Shown here: one piece after another, positions 32,737 to 40,880 of the stretch
How positions within the stretch are numbered: position 1 is the first letter of the stretch
Layout: the number at the start of each line of letters is the position of its first letter
Source of the DNA: Tangfeifania diversioriginum
Lineage (GTDB): Bacteria; Bacteroidota; Bacteroidia; Bacteroidales; Prolixibacteraceae
Direction: 5' to 3'
Length of the DNA: 64,000 nt
NCBI GenBank assembly: GCA_945873105.1
Contig: CAMCBW010000031.1
Location: forward strand, 1-64,000
Translations under genes and position numbers: made by a program
The notes under the pieces: model-generated
Told to the model about the DNA's origin: nothing
The model's database searches: none
The model's input: only the letters and a program-made list of their open reading frames with translations

Positions 32737-32822
32737 AGGTCACGCAAAGCACGCAAAGAAACGCAAAGGGAAATGAAACTTGATGTAGGTCTTTGCGGTG
32801 CTTTGCGTGCTTTGCGTGACCT
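32737..32822. repeat. Perfect 22-bp inverted repeat, CACGCAAAG family
   Basis: AGGTCACGCAAAGCACGCAA and the next two bases (32737-32758) are exactly complementary to 32801-32822; the 42-base loop contains another ACGCAAAG. It is the second CACGCAAAG-type hairpin in the window and lies between the operator region and the SDR gene. Confidence 0.85.
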
Positions 32823-32857
32823 ATTAAAATCAAATCAAAGGCAAATTGACTGGTTCG

Positions 32858-33628
32858 TTACAATCTTTGAATGCTCATTCCGCCATCCACCAAAACCACC
32901 TGGCCCGTGGAATAGGGCAGACTGCCTGTGGCCATGGCAGCAGCAACCTTGCCAACATCTTCCGGGGTACCCCATCTTTGCTGGATGGCCAACCCATTTT
33001 GAAACAGCTGGTCGTATTTGGCCTGCACGCCAGAGGTCATGTCGGTACGAATGACACCGGGTTGTATTTCATAGACCGGGATATCGAATTCCCCCAGCCG
33101 GGAAGCCCACAACTTGGTGGCCATGGCAATTCCTGCTTTTGAGATGCAGTATTCTCCACGGTTCACGGAGGCAATAAAAGCGGAAACGGAAGAGACATTG
33201 ATGATACAGTAAAACTCCTCGGCCCGCTGTTTTTTGGTCTCTACCATCCTGTTGGCCACCATTTGGGTCAGGAAGTAGGGACCCTGAAGGTTCACCCTCA
33301 ACACATGTTCAAAGCTCTCCTCTGTGGCATCCATGATGTCTCTTCTTTCTGAAGGAGCAATACCTGCATTGTTGACCAGGACATTGATTTTGTCGAATCG
33401 CTTGTAAGCTGCATCCACAACTTTTTGACGATCTTCTTTCACTGACACATCTCCCTGAAAATAGGCCACCTGGGTTCCCGACAACCTCAGTTCATCCATT
33501 ACAGCAATGACAGTTGCCTCTTCGCGCACCCCGTTCAGTGCCAGGTCAAATCCGGCTTTTGCCAGTTCTGTGGCGATGCCGAGACCGATGCCGCGGGTGC
33601 CACCGGTGATGAAGGCTACTTTGTTCAT
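32858..33628 (-). CDS. SDR-family oxidoreductase (3-oxoacyl-ACP reductase-like)
   Basis: This encodes 256 residues. It has the NAD(P) motif TGGTRGIGLGIA, the NNAG motif in VLVNNAGIAP, catalytic Ser in INVSSVSAF and the YxxxK pair in YCISKAGIAMA, plus the C-terminal GxVxxVDGG strand (GQVVLVDGGMS). Members reduce ketones, from acyl-ACP to sugar intermediates. Its place downstream of a Gfo/Idh oxidoreductase and pectin-degrading genes suggests a sugar or sugar-acid substrate rather than fatty-acid synthesis (inference). Confidence 0.88.
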   Translation of the reverse strand: MNKVAFITGGTRGIGLGIATELAKAGFDLALNGVREEATVIAVMDELRLSGTQVAYFQGDVSVKEDRQKVVDAAYKRFDKINVLVNNAGIAPSERRDIMDATEESFEHVLRVNLQGPYFLTQMVANRMVETKKQRAEEFYCIINVSSVSAFIASVNRGEYCISKAGIAMATKLWASRLGEFDIPVYEIQPGVIRTDMTSGVQAKYDQLFQNGLAIQQRWGTPEDVGKVAAAMATGSLPYSTGQVVLVDGGMSIQRL

Positions 33629-34171
33629 TTTGGAATTTGGAATTTCGATTTTAGATTACGCTTTTTTAGATATTTGTTTCATCCGTCCGATACTATCATT
33701 AACCTTTTCCCATTAAGCTACCGCGGACGGTGGTCTATTTGCATTCATTTACCCCGGGTATCGCTCCTTCGTCGCTAAACCCGGGGCTATTGGTATTTAA
33801 CCCTTTCAGGGTAGGATTCGATCAGAAGCAATACTGTGGTCAAAAACTTACATTGGTAACGCTCTTTCGTCGCTTAACCCCGGACTGCAGAGCTTTAACC
33901 CTTTTAGAGTATAAAGAATTTTCTCATCATCATTCTCCGTTTCATTGTTTCTCCGTTTCTTAAAAGACAATCACACAAGGTCGCCCCTGTAGTCTCTCCG
34001 TCATTTTTGTCCCTCTGTCATTTCCGTCTCCTCTCCCCGTTTCACTGTTTCTTAAAGGACAGCCACCAAGGTTACCCCTGCATTCACCGTTTCCCCGTCT
34101 CCCTGTCTCTTAGTCCCTAAGTCCCTCTGTCTTCTTGCTGCGGGAGGAATAATCCGCATTCCTTCAACATT
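33629..34171. other. Gene-free repeat stretch
   Basis: From left to right this holds an AAAATC-type repeat (33629-33660), a copy of the CGCGGACGG...CCCCGGG...AACCCTTTCAGGGT element (33717-33812), a shorter degenerate copy (about 33849-33910) and a CTCCGTTTC/CTCCGTCATTT stretch (about 33940-34130). No gene is supported. Confidence 0.7.
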
Positions 34172-35314
34172 TCAGAGCGGTGCGATATCCACCCAACTCC
34201 GCTTCGCCCAGCTCTCCAACCCTTTTTCGGCTAATTGGACTCCTTTGGCTCCCTCCAGAAGTGTCCAGCGGAAGGGTTCATTTTTTACCACATGTTTGAG
34301 GAACAACTCCCATTCCACTTTGAATGCATTTCCAAACGGCTCCTGTTCAGGAACTTTGGACCATCCCTCAAAGAAGTTGATCGGACTCGGGATATCGGGA
34401 TTCCAGACCGGCTTTGGCGTATTGCCGTAGTGCTGTGTCCAGCATTCGCGCAATCCGGCTACGGCAGAACCTTTGGTACCATCGACTTGCAAGGTCAGCA
34501 GATCATCCCGCCTCACCCTGGTGACCCAGGAGGAGTTGAAATGGGCGACAATGCCCCCCTCCAGCTCGAAGGTGGCATAAGCCGCATCGTCGGCCGTACA
34601 CTTGTAGACTTTCCCCTGCTCATCCACCCGTTCGGGGATATGGGTTGCTCCCAGACAGAAAACTCCCTTCACATTGCCGAAGAGGTTGTCGAGGACATAG
34701 CGCCAGTGGCACAGCATGTCGATGATGATGCCGCCGTCATCCTCTTTGCGGTAGTTCCAGCTGGGACGCTGCGCAGGCACATTGAATCCCTCGAAGACCC
34801 AGTATCCAAATTCACCTCTAACCGACAATATCTTCCCAAAAAAGTCATTCTCCATCAACCGTTTCAATTTCAGCATTCCCGGCAGGAAAAGCTTGTCCTG
34901 CACCACCCCATGCTTCACGCCGGCTTTCTCACACACCTCGAACAATTCCAGGGCTGTTGCGGTATCTACGGCTACAGGTTTTTCGCAATAGACATGCTTT
35001 CCGGCCCTAGCCGCCATTTTTACAGCTTCTGCACGGCGACCGGTGGTTTGTGCATCGAAGTAAATCTGGTAGGAGGGATCGTTCATCACCTCCTCCAGGT
35101 TGGTGGTCCATTTTTCTACGCCCGATAGCTGCGAAAGCTTTTTAAGCTTTACCTCATCGCGACCCACCAAGATTGGATCGGGCATGATAAATTCCGCGGG
35201 TCCGCACTGGACGCCACCCTGTTTGATAATTTCAACGATGGAGCGCATCAGGTGCTGGTTGGTTCCCATCCGGCCTGTGACGCCGTTCATTATTATTCCT
35301 ACTTTGTGAATCAT
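34172..35314 (-). CDS. Gfo/Idh/MocA-family oxidoreductase
   Basis: This encodes 380 residues. The N-terminal Rossmann domain begins VGIIMNGVTGRMG, an unusual variant of GxGxxG. The family marker is KHVYCEKPVAVDTATAL (EKP motif near residue 112), and the C-terminal alpha/beta domain includes IIDMLCHWRYVLDNLFG. Members use NAD(P) to oxidise or reduce hydroxyl groups of sugars. It lies between the rhamnogalacturonan lyase and the SDR gene on the same strand, 6 bases from the lyase stop, so it is likely part of that operon. Confidence 0.88.
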   Translation of the reverse strand: MIHKVGIIMNGVTGRMGTNQHLMRSIVEIIKQGGVQCGPAEFIMPDPILVGRDEVKLKKLSQLSGVEKWTTNLEEVMNDPSYQIYFDAQTTGRRAEAVKMAARAGKHVYCEKPVAVDTATALELFEVCEKAGVKHGVVQDKLFLPGMLKLKRLMENDFFGKILSVRGEFGYWVFEGFNVPAQRPSWNYRKEDDGGIIIDMLCHWRYVLDNLFGNVKGVFCLGATHIPERVDEQGKVYKCTADDAAYATFELEGGIVAHFNSSWVTRVRRDDLLTLQVDGTKGSAVAGLRECWTQHYGNTPKPVWNPDIPSPINFFEGWSKVPEQEPFGNAFKVEWELFLKHVVKNEPFRWTLLEGAKGVQLAEKGLESWAKRSWVDIAPL

Positions 35315-35320
35315 ATTGCT

Positions 35321-37003
35321 TTATTTAAATCCTACTTGTGGTGCATTGTAATATCCCATTGTAGCATCGGCAACTGCCATTCTGTATAAATGGTTTTGCA
35401 TCAGGCATACTTTCTTTTTATCCGATAAAATATTGGTGGAATAAATGCGAAGCTCGCCGGGAAGTGTGGTAACAATTTCTTCACGCCAATCGCCCAGAAT
35501 ATCAGCAACGATGAGGATTTTTCCCTCAATTTTCAGTTTTTTGTCCCCATTGAACTCAATTACTTCATTGTTGTAACAAATTTCCTTTTGTTCGTCGTCA
35601 TCCCACCAAACCGCTCTGGGCGAAAGTCCCCAAAGGTTTTTATCCGAAATTCGCTTCCCGTCGGCGGTGTATAGAAAAAACTTGTCGCCTCCTTTTGCTT
35701 CACCTGCATAACATTCAATTCCAGGGTATTCGGCGGTAAAATCGCCCGTCATCGCCTGGCCATGTACATGAAAAGTGTTTTCGCCGTAACCCCAGATAAT
35801 TTCGCCGGATTTGGCATCAACCATGCAAACCCCATTTTTAGGCGAGCGTGATTCGATCCCATAAAAAATTTCGTATCCTGGTCTTTCCGGAAGGAAATCG
35901 GCAATGTACCCGGCATCGTTGTGTCCCAGACCAGTGCGCCACATGGGGACTCCGTTGTCATCGAGTGCAAAGGTTCCCAGCACCAGCTCATCTTTCCCGT
36001 CAAAATCGATGTCTTCCTTCATAATCGCGTGGCCGCCCTGACCTTTGTATTTTGCATCATCTCCCAGACTTTGCCATTTCCAGATGGGTTTCAGGTTTTT
36101 ATCCAAGGCTTCGGTTTTTATTACTGTATAAGTTCCGCGTTGCATGATTAAGGAAGGATTTTTACCATCGAGGTATGCCACAGTCAGAAAATTTCGGCTC
36201 CAGTAATTGTACGACTCATATCCTTCTTTCGAAATCCACGCTTGTTTTTTGAGTAGCTGGCCATTTTTCGGGTCGAGTTTTAAGAGGTATTCAGATCCAC
36301 GCAAAACATGACCATCCAATTCCCTTGGGTCGCTCTCGCCGCCTTTGGCATACACTTCGGCTTTCCCGTCCTGGTCCACATCAAAAACCATGTAAGGCGA
36401 ATACCAGGTACCGGTTTCGATGCTCCAGCCCATTTCGTGACGCCACAAAAACTCGCCTTTCGAGGTGTAGGCATCGAGTTTGTATGGTTCCGGGCTTCGT
36501 TTCCAATAGCCGGGTTTATGATACGGATCGACATTGAAATCGGGGTGTTGCAACACGAAATCATAAGCGCCATCGCCATCCAAATCGCCAATCCCAATGC
36601 GTTTCAGTTCAATTTCGTCTTTCAGTTTGATTGAAACCCAGGGTTGGTTTCCGTCCAAAGTAAATAGGTAAGCTTCGCCGGGAGCCTCTTTTTCGGTTGT
36701 ATTGATTACCGTTTTTACCCGGTAATTGTAGCCGTGGCCACCTGTAACGGTTTCGTCGAGAAAATTGGTGGAATTAGTAACCGGCTCCCTGTTTACTTTG
36801 ACAAAATCACCAAGGCCAATATCTTTGCGATAAACATTGAAAGCCAAATTTAAAGAGTCATCTTTCAATGACCGCCAGCTTACTAAAACCGTCTTTTCGC
36901 TTACTGTCAGGGCGACAATTCCGCGGTCAATTTTTTCATTCACTTGTGATTTTAAACTCAGGGTGAAAAGAAATAAAATGACGAATAAAAATGACTTTCC
37001 CAT
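35321..37003 (-). CDS. Rhamnogalacturonan lyase (PL11-like), secreted
   Basis: This encodes 560 residues. The signal peptide is MGKSFLFVILFLFTLSLKSQ. An N-terminal Ig-like domain is followed by an eight-bladed beta-propeller with repeated calcium-binding DxDxDG-type loops (GDLDGDGAYDF, FDVDQDGKAEVY, EDIDFDGKDEL). The C-terminal ADILGDWREEIVTT is a PL11 hallmark. It should cleave the rhamnogalacturonan I backbone of pectin by elimination, releasing unsaturated oligosaccharides that suit the GH88 hydrolase encoded two genes upstream. The next gene upstream ends 2 bases before this start. Confidence 0.88.
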   Translation of the reverse strand: MGKSFLFVILFLFTLSLKSQVNEKIDRGIVALTVSEKTVLVSWRSLKDDSLNLAFNVYRKDIGLGDFVKVNREPVTNSTNFLDETVTGGHGYNYRVKTVINTTEKEAPGEAYLFTLDGNQPWVSIKLKDEIELKRIGIGDLDGDGAYDFVLQHPDFNVDPYHKPGYWKRSPEPYKLDAYTSKGEFLWRHEMGWSIETGTWYSPYMVFDVDQDGKAEVYAKGGESDPRELDGHVLRGSEYLLKLDPKNGQLLKKQAWISKEGYESYNYWSRNFLTVAYLDGKNPSLIMQRGTYTVIKTEALDKNLKPIWKWQSLGDDAKYKGQGGHAIMKEDIDFDGKDELVLGTFALDDNGVPMWRTGLGHNDAGYIADFLPERPGYEIFYGIESRSPKNGVCMVDAKSGEIIWGYGENTFHVHGQAMTGDFTAEYPGIECYAGEAKGGDKFFLYTADGKRISDKNLWGLSPRAVWWDDDEQKEICYNNEVIEFNGDKKLKIEGKILIVADILGDWREEIVTTLPGELRIYSTNILSDKKKVCLMQNHLYRMAVADATMGYYNAPQVGFK

Positions 37004-37004
37004 A

Positions 37005-37835
37005 TCAGGTATTATTTAGGTATGCATTTTTAATTTTTTCAAGATACATTTTTTGGTCGGTTGCCCAATATTTATCGGAGAAAATTTCAACTTCGTTGTA
37101 GCCTGAAAATCCTGTTTCTTCCACCCATGACCTGATTTCGGGCACATTGATGCATCCATCGCCCATCAAGCCACGGTCGTTCAGGAAATCGGTGGTAGGG
37201 ACATTCCAGTCGCAGACATGAAAGGCAAAGAGATGGTTGTTGGCAGCGCACCGCTGAATTTCGGTTCTCAAGGTTGGGTCCCACCAGAGATGGTAGACAT
37301 CCACTGCCACGCCAACCCATTCGGAATTGAACCTCTCTGCCATGTCGTTGGCCTGGCAAAGGGTATTGATGGCCGACCGGTCGCCGGCATACATGGGATG
37401 AAGCGGTTCGATCGACAGTTTTACCCCAGCTTCCCGGGCAGCCGGAAGGATTTTAACGATCCCCTCGGCGATTTGTTCCCTTGATTTTTCGAGCGACTGC
37501 CCCCCATCGGCTCCGCAAACCAGCACGATCGACGGTGCACCTACTGCAGCCGCCTGTTCGATGGCCCAAAGGTTGTCTTCAATAGCAGCTTCCCGCTTTC
37601 TTTTATCTACGGAAGGGAAGAAACCACCACGCGCCAGTGAAACAACCTGCATCTGGTACCCATCCAGCAATTTTCTTGCCTCTTGCAGATTCTGGTTTTC
37701 CAATACATTGCGCCAGATGGTGATTCCATGAATTCCGGCTGCAGCGTAATTTTTCACGCACTCCTCCAGGTTCCAGGGTCTGGTGGTTAAGGTATGGACA
37801 CAAAGTTTGGAGAGATCTTCAATTTTGCTGATCAT
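37005..37835 (-). CDS. Sugar phosphate isomerase/epimerase (xylose-isomerase-like TIM barrel)
   Basis: This encodes 276 residues of the AP-endonuclease-2/xylose-isomerase-like barrel family, with EPLHPMYAGDRSAINTL (metal-binding Glu), VGVAVDVYHLWWDPTL, HVCDWN and YNEVEIFSDKYW (terminal Glu). Such proteins interconvert keto- and aldo-sugars or epimers with a divalent metal; the exact sugar cannot be told. It overlaps the GH88 gene by 4 bases (ATGA) and precedes the lyase gene by 1 base, so these three genes are tightly coupled. Confidence 0.87.
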   Translation of the reverse strand: MISKIEDLSKLCVHTLTTRPWNLEECVKNYAAAGIHGITIWRNVLENQNLQEARKLLDGYQMQVVSLARGGFFPSVDKRKREAAIEDNLWAIEQAAAVGAPSIVLVCGADGGQSLEKSREQIAEGIVKILPAAREAGVKLSIEPLHPMYAGDRSAINTLCQANDMAERFNSEWVGVAVDVYHLWWDPTLRTEIQRCAANNHLFAFHVCDWNVPTTDFLNDRGLMGDGCINVPEIRSWVEETGFSGYNEVEIFSDKYWATDQKMYLEKIKNAYLNNT

Positions 37836-39217
37836 GGCGTAGTCAATCCGTTGTAGAAAGTATAGTAAGGTTCACCTTTGACAATCCGGTGCAAATAGAG
37901 TGCTGCTTCGCGCATATGATAATCGCCCCACATGCTCGATTCACCGCAGGGTATCTTGGAGCCTTCCGGGATGAAGTCCCAGCCATTGGGACGGTGGTAG
38001 ATGGAATGGAGCAAAATCCCCTGGTGATTTGGATTCTCTGAAAGATATGGTGCTTCCAGCAGATTCGAAGCCACTGTCAGGCCGGCTTGCCAATATCGGT
38101 TGCCCTCTTCAGTTAATCCTGCAGCTTTAAAAAAATGGCCAAGCCGAAGTAAGGCCTGGACACCGATTGCGGCGGCCGAACCGTCCACAGGTTCGTAATC
38201 GTTGTAAGGATCAGCCTTCCTGGTAAGGTAATCACCCAGGTTTACCAATCCCGGAGCACCGGTATCCCAATAGGGAATTCCATCGACAGGGGTATTGGAC
38301 AGATAAAAATCGCAGGTGGCTTGCGCCCCTCTGGTGACTATTTTCAATACCTCCCCTTTGCTCTGTATGCCGTCAAATTCATGATCCGGAAGGGTGCTCA
38401 GGAATTCGAGTTCTTCGGCAAATCCCAGCATGGCCCAGGCCAGTCCGCGGGTCCAGGTGGAGAAGCCGGTATATCCCTGCTGTGAATTGGGACAACGGTA
38501 GTTCCCGTCGTTGGGGTTGAAGACCGATTCGTGGGCGGTGCGTCCCCAAACATCGTAACTGTCGCGGCCTTCGCCGTAATAGACTGCATATTTTGCAGTT
38601 GCCAGCAGGTGGTCAATCCCGCGCTGAAAAAGGGAAATCTTTTTGTCATTCTCTCCCGGAAGATAGTGACCCAACCTGTGTGCAAGCATCAATATGCGGC
38701 AGGAGCGGATGGTGTCGACGAAGAGCGAATGCGGACCGTTGAAGGAGTAGATAAATCCTCCTCCGGGAATATTGCTCCAACGGTCAGCCTGAACAGCACC
38801 GGAAGCTTTGATTGCCAGTTCATAGAAATTCTTTTCCCATTGGTTGAACGGAATTTTACCCTCCTTCATCAACCGGTGAAGATTTCCGTAGGTGCTAAGG
38901 TTATTGAAACCATGGTCGTGCACCCCGACATGGCTGATATGGGGCGCCATGGCGTTAACCGTTTTTTTCCGGCCAGTCTCCAGAAAGGATTCATCACCGG
39001 TTGCGTCAAATTGGAGAATAGCTGAACCGAACTGGAATCCCTGGGTCCATTCCGTCCAGCCCCGGGTAGTGTATTTCCCGTCACGGGTAAAAACAGGAGC
39101 ACCCTGGGTAGTGTCGTACTCCTTTTCGATGGCTTTGATCTTCTCTCCGGACAAATTCCAGAAGCGGTTAAGCTTCTCTTTCAGATCTTGTGGTTGAATT
39201 TTGTAATTTATATTCAT
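37832..39217 (-). CDS. GH88 unsaturated glucuronyl/galacturonyl hydrolase
   Basis: This encodes 461 residues with the (alpha/alpha)6-barrel pattern of GH88. The two conserved aspartates are D101 in VHDHGFNN and D168 in LFVDTIRS. Further motifs include YTGFSTWTRGLAWAMLGFAEEL and PVDGSAAAIGVQALLRLG. It hydrates and removes the unsaturated uronic residue left by polysaccharide lyases. No signal peptide is seen, so it is probably cytoplasmic, taking oligosaccharides after import. It overlaps the isomerase gene by 4 bases. Confidence 0.9.
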   Translation of the reverse strand: MNINYKIQPQDLKEKLNRFWNLSGEKIKAIEKEYDTTQGAPVFTRDGKYTTRGWTEWTQGFQFGSAILQFDATGDESFLETGRKKTVNAMAPHISHVGVHDHGFNNLSTYGNLHRLMKEGKIPFNQWEKNFYELAIKASGAVQADRWSNIPGGGFIYSFNGPHSLFVDTIRSCRILMLAHRLGHYLPGENDKKISLFQRGIDHLLATAKYAVYYGEGRDSYDVWGRTAHESVFNPNDGNYRCPNSQQGYTGFSTWTRGLAWAMLGFAEELEFLSTLPDHEFDGIQSKGEVLKIVTRGAQATCDFYLSNTPVDGIPYWDTGAPGLVNLGDYLTRKADPYNDYEPVDGSAAAIGVQALLRLGHFFKAAGLTEEGNRYWQAGLTVASNLLEAPYLSENPNHQGILLHSIYHRPNGWDFIPEGSKIPCGESSMWGDYHMREAALYLHRIVKGEPYYTFYNGLTTP

Positions 39218-39500
39218 GTTGAAAAAATCGTCAATTGTTTGACTGGTAATGATTCAATATTATTTTGTTCTATCTTCACTTTGCTCCTTCCGTCCGATCC
39301 CTACATTTTTTTCTTCCCAACTTGCTATCGCGGACGGTGAACTCCGGTCATTCTTCAACCCCGGGTTCCGCTCCGCTCCACCCAGGGCTATTCATCTTTA
39401 ACCCTTTCAGGGTAAGATTTTCCCGAATTCATTGTCATGGTCATTTTAACCACTCGCCCACTCTCCCCCTCGCCAAGTCGCCCCCACTTTCTTCCATGCT
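39218..39500. repeat. Intergenic dispersed repeat (CCCCGGG/CCCTTTCAGGG type)
   Basis: Positions 39323-39413 carry the third copy of the element seen at 8453-8520 and 33717-33812: CGCGGACGG, then CCCCGGGTT...CCAGGGCTATT, then AACCCTTTCAGGGT. The rest of the gap (39414-39500) is C-rich and featureless. Confidence 0.75.
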
Positions 39501-40727
39501 CTATGCCCTATGCCCCTGCCCTCTCGTCTTCGGCAAAAAAGCCACAATAACCGCTCCAAGTAGTGCCAAACCAATCAAAAAGCTAAATCCTGTGGCATAA
39601 CTCTTGGTAGTTACGTCATAAAGTTGACCAACTTTCACCGGAACCAGCGATTCAGCTATTCCGTCGGCCACAAGGATAATGCCCATTGTCCTGCCCAAAG
39701 CCTTGATGCCAAACAAATCCGCCGCCATCAATGGAATAATCATGTAGTCTCCGCCAAGCCCTATCCCAAAAATGATGGCAAAAAGATAGATCCTGCCGGG
39801 AAAATCGGGAACCAACAACAATGGTATGGCAGAAGCCACAATCAAGTAGATCAGAATCATGACATATTTGCGGTTGACCAGGTCTGCCAGAAAACCCATC
39901 AAAACCCTGCCTGCCAGACTGGAAAACAGTACAAAGGACATCACGTTCGCAGCATGTGCCTGGGAAAAATCCAGGTCGCGAAGGTAGAGCTTCAGGTGCT
40001 GGCTAATACCCCCTACTGCTCCAATCGAGCACATGCTACCAATGGCCAGAAGGTAAAAATTGGGGTTCCGTAAAATGGAACTGATGGGAACTGCGGCAGC
40101 TACTTGCTGCTTCTCCATAGGCTCATCCGAAGAATCTTTGATGAAAAAGGCCATCGGAAAGGCAATCAAAACAACCAATATACCGAGTAAGGCCAAGGCC
40201 AGATGCCAACCAAAATTTCCTTCCAGCGCCCTGATAATCTGGGGAGCAAAAGCACCTCCCGCTCCGATTCCAAGGTAGGCAATACCCATCGCCTTTCCCC
40301 TGTTCTTGTCAAACCATCTGGATATCAATACCTGACAAGGGAGCGGCCCTCCAAAAACATATCCAATTGCGTTGAAAACATAAAAGAGGTAAAACATGGG
40401 AAGATTGTCCGAGTAACTCAGACCTATCAATGCTGTTCCAGCCAGCAGTGCGCCGGCCAGCATCAACCTGCGTGGTCCGAAACGGTCGATCATCCAGCCG
40501 GCCAGGAAACCGAACAAAGGTGCCACCAGTAGTTTTCCCAAGGCGTTCCCTGAGGTTACCTCCGCCCTCGACCAGCCATACTCCTTGACCATAAAATCAT
40601 AAAAGAATGGCAAACCATAAATGATCAAACCGACTATGGCAAACAGGGTAAGAAAAGCTGTAGCGAGAATGTAGGTTTGTGAACTCCGCTTCTTTTCAGT
40701 CAGTTGTACTGCGTTCAATCCGGTCAT
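39501..40727 (-). CDS. MFS transporter (MCT/OFA-like)
   Basis: This encodes 408 residues with 12 predicted membrane helices. Helix 1 is TAFLTLFAIVGLIIYGLPFFYDFMV, and the loop 2-3 motif is GWMIDRFGPRRLML. YGWSRAEVTSGNALG after helix 1 is typical of monocarboxylate/oxalate-formate-type transporters. It is the most upstream gene of the pectin-degradation run on this strand and may import the unsaturated sugars or a sugar acid (inference). The substrate cannot be assigned from sequence. Confidence 0.87.
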   Translation of the reverse strand: MTGLNAVQLTEKKRSSQTYILATAFLTLFAIVGLIIYGLPFFYDFMVKEYGWSRAEVTSGNALGKLLVAPLFGFLAGWMIDRFGPRRLMLAGALLAGTALIGLSYSDNLPMFYLFYVFNAIGYVFGGPLPCQVLISRWFDKNRGKAMGIAYLGIGAGGAFAPQIIRALEGNFGWHLALALLGILVVLIAFPMAFFIKDSSDEPMEKQQVAAAVPISSILRNPNFYLLAIGSMCSIGAVGGISQHLKLYLRDLDFSQAHAANVMSFVLFSSLAGRVLMGFLADLVNRKYVMILIYLIVASAIPLLLVPDFPGRIYLFAIIFGIGLGGDYMIIPLMAADLFGIKALGRTMGIILVADGIAESLVPVKVGQLYDVTTKSYATGFSFLIGLALLGAVIVAFLPKTRGQGHRA

Positions 40728-40880
40728 CCTATCATAAAATTTTAGATTTTGGAATTTCGATTTTGGATTGATGTTCCAGCCTGCCTGAAAAAGCTAACAG
40801 CTAATGGCTTATAGCTAATGGCTTATTCAAACCATCAAACCCTGCCACTAAGATAGGAGATTTAGAGACAAGTACAACTT

